Shown in pieces: positions 47,658 through 52,763 of a stretch of 52,763 bases of DNA (the first letter of the stretch is position 1; each line of letters opens with the position of its first letter). This DNA comes from Treponema sp. (GTDB lineage: Bacteria; Spirochaetota; Spirochaetia; Treponematales; Treponemataceae). Below the pieces are notes generated by a model. The model was not told the DNA's origin and ran no database searches. It saw only the letters and a list, made by a program, of their open reading frames with translations. Made by a program: the position numbers and the translations under genes. Where the stretch lies: positions 1-52,763 of the forward strand of contig JAILON010000098.1 in the NCBI GenBank assembly GCA_024690865.1, written 5' to 3'.

Positions 47658-49892
47658 ATGAAGACGAAAAAGATAAAAAAAGGCGGCCACGAGTGGAATT
47701 TCATCCAGGCCGGAGGCCTCGTGCAGCTGCAGTTTACATCTATAGAGGATGTATTGAACCTAAAGGACCTGGATCCGAAGCTGTGGGTCGCACTGACCTG
47801 TCCCGTACAGGGGCTGGAGTTTGGACAGGAAACCTTGGAAATCCTGGATACGGACAGGGACGGCCGGGTCCGCATTCCAGAAATCCTTGAGGCCGTAGAG
47901 TTCATCAAGAAGCATTTCAAAAAACCTGAAGTCATAATGACCGAAGGCGACAGCATAGCCCTGGATGCGCTGAGCGACGAACCGCTCGTTTCCGGCCATT
48001 CCCCGCTTGAATCCGCAAAGTTCCTCTTGGAAATACTGGGAAAGGGCGACGCAAGCTCAATCACCCTTGACGACACGAAGGAGAACGAAAAGCTCTTTTC
48101 TCCCGGCGTCTTAAACGGAGACGGAGTCCTGCCTGCCGAAGCCGTAGAGGATGAATTCTGCGCAGGCGTCATAAAGGATATAATTGCCTGTACCGGCGGG
48201 AAAGAAGACATCAGCAAGGCGATGGGTACGGACAGGGAACATTTCATGGCATTCTTTGACGACCTGAGGGCACTGCGGAAGTGGCGGGAGGACGCGAAGG
48301 AGAAAGAGTCGGACATCTTCTTCCTGGGAGATGAGACTGATGCCGCGGCCACGGCCTACCGGGCGGTGGAAAGCAAGGTGGACGACTTCTTCCTCCGCTG
48401 TTCGTTCGCCTCCTACGATGGCGGCATGGCGGAGGCCCTGCACAAGAAGGAGGAGGATGCCATCGTGGGGGCGGGCAGCCTTTCGCCGGAAGAACGGAAA
48501 CAGTTTTCCGAGCTGTTGGAATCGCTGCCGCTCGCCGACTGCAAGGCCGACAGCCCCCTGCCGCTCGATGCGACGGTGAACCCCGCCTGGCAGGACAGGA
48601 TACGCGCCTTTGCGGAACTGGTGGTAAACAGGATATACGGAGTAAAGGGCCAGTCCATCACGAGGCAGGGCTGGCTGAAGATAAAGGCGAAGTTCGCCCC
48701 CTACCTGAGCTGGTACGCCTCCCGTCCGGAAAACTCCGCATCCTCCCTCACCATGGAGCGGGTCAACGACATCCTTGCCAGCGAGTCCGAGGACATAATC
48801 GGCGAGATGCTGGACGAGGAAGAAAAGCAGCCGCCCATCGCACTGGCAACCGTAGAGCTCAAGAAGCTGCTCCTGTACCGGCGGGACTTCGTCAGGCTCC
48901 TGCGCAACTACGTCTCCTTCGAGGACTTCTACGACCCGAACAAGCCGGCCGTGTTCCAGTGCGGCACGCTCTACATAGACGGACGCTCGTGCAGCCTCTG
49001 CTTCCGCGTTACGGACACGGCCAAGCACGCCACCATGTCGCCCCTTTCCCAGTGCTACCTGATGTACTGTGACTGCGAGCGCAAGGAGACCGGCGAAAAG
49101 ATGCAGATTGCCGCCCTGCTCAGCGCTGGCAACAGCGACAACATCATCGTGGGCAGGAACGGACTGTTCTACGACCAGGCCGGCAACGACTGGGATGCGA
49201 CGGTCGTGAGGATTGTGGACAACCCCATCAGCATACGGGAGGCCTTCTGGAGTCCCTACAAGAAGCTTTCCCGCCTGATTCAGGAGAAGATAGCAAAATC
49301 CGCCGCCGCTGCCGAAAGCAAGGTTTCGGACAAGATGGCTGGCGCGGTGGAAAAGCCCAAGGATGCGGCGGCAAGCGCGGCAAGCAGCGTCGCCAACACG
49401 CGCAAGACCGACGTGGGGACCGTGGCCGCCATAAGCGTCGCCTTCACGGGGATTGCGACGGTCGTGGGCGGGCTCCTGCATGCCTTCCTGGGCCTTGGCT
49501 TCTGGATTCCGCTGGGCATAATCGGCATAGTGCTTGCCATCTCCTTCCCGTCCATGTTCATCGCCTGGTTCAAGCTCCGGCAGAGGAACATCGCGCCCAT
49601 ACTGGACGCATCCGGTTGGGCAGTCAACGGAAACGTGAAGATAAACATACCGCTTGGAGCGACGCTCACGGAACTTCCCCGCAGGCCGGATGGGTCGCGG
49701 CTGGACAGCTACGATCCCTTCACCCAGAAGAAGTTCCCCATCAAGCGGGTGATCCTCTGCATCATCCTGCTTGCCCTGCTCATCGCCGGATTCTTCCTCG
49801 TCATGCGGAGTCCCAACGGACTCCAGGGGCTTTTGGCGCGGGCCGCGGCCGCAGGCAGGGTCATCGTCGGGAAATTCAGCTTCTCCAACTAG
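47658..49892 (+). CDS. EF-hand membrane protein of unknown function
   Basis: A 744-aa protein. An EF-hand-like loop is at ~65-76 (DTDRDGRVRIPEIL), the middle is mostly helical and acidic, and residues ~500-560 contain an Ala/Lys-rich helix (KIAKSAAAAESKVSDKMAGA). The C-terminal part has hydrophobic segments at ~595-640 (FTGIATVVGGLLHAFLGLGF) and ~705-725 (VILCIILLALLIAGFFLVMR). No signal peptide, so it is probably anchored by the C-terminal segments with the large N-terminal part in the cytoplasm. I do not recognise a named function. Flanked by TTTGAAAC hairpins on both sides. Confidence 0.75.
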   Translation: MKTKKIKKGGHEWNFIQAGGLVQLQFTSIEDVLNLKDLDPKLWVALTCPVQGLEFGQETLEILDTDRDGRVRIPEILEAVEFIKKHFKKPEVIMTEGDSIALDALSDEPLVSGHSPLESAKFLLEILGKGDASSITLDDTKENEKLFSPGVLNGDGVLPAEAVEDEFCAGVIKDIIACTGGKEDISKAMGTDREHFMAFFDDLRALRKWREDAKEKESDIFFLGDETDAAATAYRAVESKVDDFFLRCSFASYDGGMAEALHKKEEDAIVGAGSLSPEERKQFSELLESLPLADCKADSPLPLDATVNPAWQDRIRAFAELVVNRIYGVKGQSITRQGWLKIKAKFAPYLSWYASRPENSASSLTMERVNDILASESEDIIGEMLDEEEKQPPIALATVELKKLLLYRRDFVRLLRNYVSFEDFYDPNKPAVFQCGTLYIDGRSCSLCFRVTDTAKHATMSPLSQCYLMYCDCERKETGEKMQIAALLSAGNSDNIIVGRNGLFYDQAGNDWDATVVRIVDNPISIREAFWSPYKKLSRLIQEKIAKSAAAAESKVSDKMAGAVEKPKDAAASAASSVANTRKTDVGTVAAISVAFTGIATVVGGLLHAFLGLGFWIPLGIIGIVLAISFPSMFIAWFKLRQRNIAPILDASGWAVNGNVKINIPLGATLTELPRRPDGSRLDSYDPFTQKKFPIKRVILCIILLALLIAGFFLVMRSPNGLQGLLARAAAAGRVIVGKFSFSN

Positions 49893-49919
49893 GAGGAGGC
49901 TCTTGGGATAAACTTAGGC

Positions 49920-49969
49920 CAGTTTCAAAGAGTCCACGGCAACAGAGTTGCCACGGACTTTTGAAACTG
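49920..49969. repeat. TTTGAAAC-type hairpin element
   Basis: CAGTTTCAAAGAGTCC pairs with GGACTTTTGAAACTG, with an inner stem GGCAA-cagag-TTGCC (around 49938-49952). The outer arms are almost the same as those at 8385-8419. It may end transcription of the EF-hand gene. The next 160 bp to the promoter at 50132 hold no gene. Confidence 0.75.
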
Positions 49970-50131
49970 TCTCCCTTGTAAAAACAGCGTCCCTTGGGAA
50001 TCCCAAGGGCATACGCGTATGGGAGGGGCAGACGAAGGGGAAAAGCGGGTCCTGCTCCAAGGGGAAGCCCAGGTTTGCAACAATAAAGTTACCCCCCCCC
50101 TAACTATACGTATTTTTTCCTTCCTTTTTTC

Positions 50132-50160
50132 TTGCAATATCTATTGACCTTGGGTATAAT
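50132..50160 (+). promoter_or_regulatory. Promoter of the response-regulator pair
   Basis: TTGCAA (50132-50137), 17-nt spacer, TATAAT (50155-50160). The -10 ends 7 nt before the ATG at 50168 and no Shine-Dalgarno is present, so the mRNA is probably leaderless. Confidence 0.75.
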
Positions 50161-50167
50161 GTAAAAT

Positions 50168-50986
50168 ATGGATGAAAATATTCTGTTCGTCGCTGGCGAT
50201 TCCGCAAACTTCCTCGTGCAGACGCTCATTTCTGCGCTTAAAAAAGAAGGCTATGAGGTAACATTTTGCACTGCCAACGGTAGCATTATACGTGACATGC
50301 AGTCCCATTCGGACTATGTTCCCCCGGACATAATACTCGTGTTCCTCGAGGACATCGAGAGCACCTTCAGCGATATATTCCCAACGCTCAAGAACCTGAT
50401 GGGCGACGAGCGTAAGAAATTCTACCTGATAGGCCAGCCCTCCGAGATTTCCCATGCAAAGGAGTACATGGAAGAGGCCCTCGTCACCGGCGTGGTGGAG
50501 CGTCCCGTGACCTCGGAGAAGGTCATCGGCATGATTCGGACGAACAGCCTGAACTACGTCATCTCTCCCACGGAGAAGAGCTATGCGGTGGATCCGAAGA
50601 AGAAGACGCTCCTCATCGTGGACGACGACCCGGTATACTTGGGAGCGCTCAAGTCGTGGTTCATCAAATTCTACAACGTCATAGCCGAAGGAATAGGTAC
50701 TGACGCAATCAGTGCGGCAAAGCAGAATCATATAGACCTCATGCTGCTGGACTATGAGATGCCACTTATGTCCGGCTTGGAAGTCTACAGGTCCTTGAAG
50801 ATGGAACCCAAGACTTCGAGCATCCCCGTCATCTTCCTGACAGGAAACGACAGCAAGGATGTGGTCAAGGAAATCCTCATTGAAAAGCCCGTCGGCTATG
50901 TCCTGAAGACAACTCCGCCAATGGTCATCATCCAGAAGGTCATGAACTTCCTGAACCCGCCCAAAGAGAGCTTCGTAAAGAAGTAG
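50168..50986 (+). CDS. Response regulator with two REC-like domains
   Basis: A 272-aa protein. Residues ~1-130 have the fold pattern of a receiver (NILFVAGDSANFLVQTLISA, DIILVFLEDI) but no phosphorylatable Asp at the expected place (VFLED). Residues ~146-262 are a canonical receiver: LLIVDDDPVY, phospho-acceptor D195 in LMLLDYEMP, T225 in FLTGND and K247 in YVLKTTPP. There is no output domain, so it probably acts by protein contacts. It forms a two-gene unit with the REC-Hpt gene 13 bp downstream. Confidence 0.9.
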   Translation: MDENILFVAGDSANFLVQTLISALKKEGYEVTFCTANGSIIRDMQSHSDYVPPDIILVFLEDIESTFSDIFPTLKNLMGDERKKFYLIGQPSEISHAKEYMEEALVTGVVERPVTSEKVIGMIRTNSLNYVISPTEKSYAVDPKKKTLLIVDDDPVYLGALKSWFIKFYNVIAEGIGTDAISAAKQNHIDLMLLDYEMPLMSGLEVYRSLKMEPKTSSIPVIFLTGNDSKDVVKEILIEKPVGYVLKTTPPMVIIQKVMNFLNPPKESFVKK

Positions 50987-50999
50987 GCCCGGCGGTACA

Positions 51000-51929
51000 A
51001 TGGATTTCACTGCACCCGATGCCAGAATACTGGCAGTGGATGACCAGGAAATAAACCTCATGGTGCTGGAAAGGCTCCTCACCCCCACGCAGGTCCAGTT
51101 TGCGACCGCCACGGGGGGGCAGGAGATGTTGGACCTCCTGTGCAAGGAGCAGTATGATCTTGTGCTCCTAGACCACGTCATGCCTCAGCCGGATGGATTG
51201 GAGTCCTTCCGACTTTCCAAGACGCTGGAAAACAACCAGAACAAAGACACGCCTTTTGTAGCCCTCACTGGAAACGACATAAAAGCGGAAGATGCAGATC
51301 CATCGCTCAGTCCCCACGAGGCCACCCGTGCCTATTACAAGGGGGAGGGCTTCGCCGACTTCCTTCCCAAGCCTGTCCTGCCGGAGGAGCTGGAAAGGAT
51401 ACTGCTGGCCCTGCTGCCAGAAGGCAAACTAATCCAGAAGGAGCGTCCGGAAAGCCCACAATCGGAAGAAAGCCCGCGCGGCGGTCTTTTTGCCCGTGCA
51501 ATCAAATCCTTGGAAGGCGAAGGCGGAAATGGAGTCCCAGCAAGTGGCGGTGGTTCTGGTCCTGCACCATCCAGCCCGTCCACGGCAGTAGACCCGACTT
51601 TGGACACGGCGAAGGGCCTGGCCTTTTCTGGTGGAGACGAAGAAATGTACAGGCAGCTGCTTAAGAACTGGGCCGATGCATACATGGAAAGCGGCTATAC
51701 CATCCAGAAAAGCGCAAAAGAAGGCGACTTGAACGCCCACCGCATCGCAACCCATTCGCTCAAGTCCAGTTCCCGCATGGTGGGGGCGCTCGTTCTTGGC
51801 GACATGGCGGAGAAAGCGGAACACGCCTCTCGCGACGGAGATTTGGACTTCGTACGGGCAAACGTTTCGGCCCTGCTTACAGAATACGGCAAGGCCGTAG
51901 AAGCCGCAACAGGATATCTTTCGGCCTAA
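51000..51929 (+). CDS. REC-Hpt phosphorelay protein
   Basis: A 309-aa protein. Residues ~8-140 are a receiver (ILAVDDQEINL, D58 in LVLLDHVMP, T90 in VALTGND, K124 in FLPKPVLP). A Ser/Gly/Pro linker spans ~148-200. Residues ~205-305 are an Hpt domain with the phospho-His H252 in RIATHSLKSSSRMVG. It could pass phosphate between a kinase elsewhere and the REC-REC protein encoded upstream. No histidine kinase is in the window. Confidence 0.92.
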   Translation: MDFTAPDARILAVDDQEINLMVLERLLTPTQVQFATATGGQEMLDLLCKEQYDLVLLDHVMPQPDGLESFRLSKTLENNQNKDTPFVALTGNDIKAEDADPSLSPHEATRAYYKGEGFADFLPKPVLPEELERILLALLPEGKLIQKERPESPQSEESPRGGLFARAIKSLEGEGGNGVPASGGGSGPAPSSPSTAVDPTLDTAKGLAFSGGDEEMYRQLLKNWADAYMESGYTIQKSAKEGDLNAHRIATHSLKSSSRMVGALVLGDMAEKAEHASRDGDLDFVRANVSALLTEYGKAVEAATGYLSA

Positions 51930-51957
51930 TCCACCCCACAGGACAAAGGGGATTCTC

Positions 51958-52078
51958 AAACGGGGGCTTACCGGCTCAGGAAAAGAGGCCTTCTAGGGAG
52001 GGAACTGTTCAGAGAGGAGGATTCCTAGGACCGGAGGGGGATGGGCGACATCCCAGAAACGGGGGCTTACCGGCTCAG
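51958..52078. repeat. 22-bp direct repeat pair
   Basis: AAACGGGGGCTTACCGGCTC+AG occurs at 51958-51979 and again at 52057-52078, 99 bp apart. The second copy includes the stop codon of the PII-like gene. The segment between them is purine-rich and has no gene. Confidence 0.85.
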
Positions 52079-52362
52079 ATTTCCTCTGCCTTAATACAGA
52101 AAAGCTTTATGCCTTCGCCCTTGAACTTGTCTTTGACGCCCTTCATGACGGCCTTGACCGCAGGGAGATATGAATCTTCGATATAGCTGACCATCAAAAA
52201 GTTCGTCTCCGGCCAAGTCGGCGTTCCCAGCTTGCGATCATCGCCTCCGCGCCCATAGGCGAGGGGAATGGTCGTATAGAGGATGCCGGGGATGTACTGC
52301 TCCAATGCCTCGGTTATGTCGTCCTCGACGGATTTGTTCGCAATTATCTCAATCCTGTACAT
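52075..52362 (-). CDS. PII-like (PG0541-type) protein
   Basis: A 95-aa small alpha/beta protein: MYRIEIIANKSVEDDITEAL, EQYIPGILYTTIPLAYGRGG, TPTWPETNFLMVSYIEDSYL and VKDKFKGEGIKLFCIKAEEI. The pattern is that of GlnB-like 'transporter-associated' proteins (PG0541 family), which usually sit next to RND-type transporter genes. The neighbour upstream is cut by the window end, so this cannot be checked. The ATG is 8 bp after the upstream stop codon. Confidence 0.8.
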   Translation of the reverse strand: MYRIEIIANKSVEDDITEALEQYIPGILYTTIPLAYGRGGDDRKLGTPTWPETNFLMVSYIEDSYLPAVKAVMKGVKDKFKGEGIKLFCIKAEEI

Positions 52363-52370
52363 GCTTCCCC

Positions 52371-52763
52371 CTAACGGCTGGATGCCGGTTTATAGGCCAC
52401 GAAGCTTCCCGCCGACACTTTCTTGTCGTTCGCCACCGATGGTCTGGATGCTATACGATTCATCTTCTTAAAATTCGCGATGTGATGGTCGTTCGGGGTG
52501 GCATTGTCCTTCTTGGGCATGACCTTTTGGAGAGGCAGTGGAGCAGGTTTGGAGGCAGGCTCCGCATTAGGCTCCGGGGAGGCAGGGGCAGAAGGTGCTG
52601 ACTCGGTGGAGGACGCAGTAGGAACAGCCGGCTCAGGTGCAGCCACGGGAGTAGACATGGCAGGGGTCGGTATCGCCGTAGGCGCCGGCTCTGCGTCGGA
52701 CAAAGCAGGAACAGCCGGCTCAGGAGCAGACACCGGAACAGCCGTGACAACGCACGGTCTCGC
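52371..52763 (-). CDS. Pro/Ala-rich C-terminal part of a protein (5' end outside window)
   Basis: The frame is open from the window edge (ARPCVVTAVPVSAPEPAVPA...) for 130 codons. It is made of Pro-Ala-Glu-Ser repeats (APEPAVP twice) followed by a basic segment (KVMPKKDNATPNDHHIANFK) and ends SAGSFVAYKPASSR. A GTG at 52733 could be read as a start, but it has no ribosome site and the frame continues, so this is probably the tail of a larger gene, possibly the partner of the PII-like gene. No function can be assigned. Confidence 0.6.
   Translation of the reverse strand, partial: ARPCVVTAVPVSAPEPAVPALSDAEPAPTAIPTPAMSTPVAAPEPAVPTASSTESAPSAPASPEPNAEPASKPAPLPLQKVMPKKDNATPNDHHIANFKKMNRIASRPSVANDKKVSAGSFVAYKPASSR

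Overview
The window is about 53 kb of GC-rich bacterial chromosome (most genes look like 55-60% GC by eye) that I assign, with moderate confidence, to a host-associated or gut spirochaete of the Treponema group. The reasons are an archaeal/spirochaete-type short PheT, spirochaete-style lipoprotein signal peptides, a LicD-type phosphotransferase, several sugar-degrading enzymes, and the overall gene mix. No rRNA, tRNA, phage or complete IS element was recognised. Most of the window is ordinary chromosome with short operons on both strands.

Layout. 1-8.4 kb: a truncated DUF1015 gene behind purA, a secreted nuclease, a Bax-inhibitor-1 membrane protein, a very repetitive Gly/Ser/Asn lipoprotein, a lone peptide-type ABC permease and a NUDIX hydrolase. 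8.6-11.2 kb: a MocR/PdxR-type regulator divergent from the pyridoxal kinase pdxY, a vitamin B6 salvage pair. 11.3-15.0 kb: an AT-richer island of four intact PIN-domain (VapBC-like) toxin-antitoxin modules plus a fifth remnant, all facing the same way. They are separated by copies of the 3' end of a restriction-modification methylase gene and of one promoter/leader sequence. 15-27 kb: a sugar-type binding lipoprotein and GNAT protein, a TrmJ-like RNA methyltransferase, a degenerate GH95-like protein, gdhA, a PAP2 phosphatase, a LicD fusion, an M29 aminopeptidase and an esterase-fold protein without its serine.

27.3-42.6 kb: hisC, a YfcE-type phosphoesterase, a large DUF4015 putative glycosidase, an alanine/sodium symporter divergent from an RRNPP-like regulator, the operon yhbY - MTA/SAH nucleosidase - GH2 beta-galactosidase, and pheT fused to a tRNA-binding (EMAP-like) domain. 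42.7-47.3 kb is a second accessory zone. It holds one intact AAA/DUF4143 ATPase and a second one with an internal deletion, each preceded by about 2.5 copies of a 33-bp direct repeat, plus Rpn-nuclease debris, a lipoprotein and an XRE regulator with a cluster of ATTAGC half-sites. 47.6-52.8 kb: a 744-aa EF-hand membrane protein, a two-gene REC-REC / REC-Hpt signalling unit, a PII-like protein and the tail of a Pro/Ala-rich protein.

Cross-cutting features. Several intergenic gaps carry tandem arrays of 21-23 bp units, three of them with an internal palindrome. A TTTGAAAC-ended hairpin recurs. Many genes have a sigma70-type promoter with the -10 box ending only 6-8 nt before the ATG, which suggests frequent leaderless transcription. 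TAGCCA with a 17-nt spacer is used as a -35 both in the toxin-antitoxin island and at yhbY, so the island seems to use a native promoter type. The strongest candidates for something new are the tandem VapBC array with its shared scar sequence and the 33-bp iterons in front of the DUF4143 ATPases.
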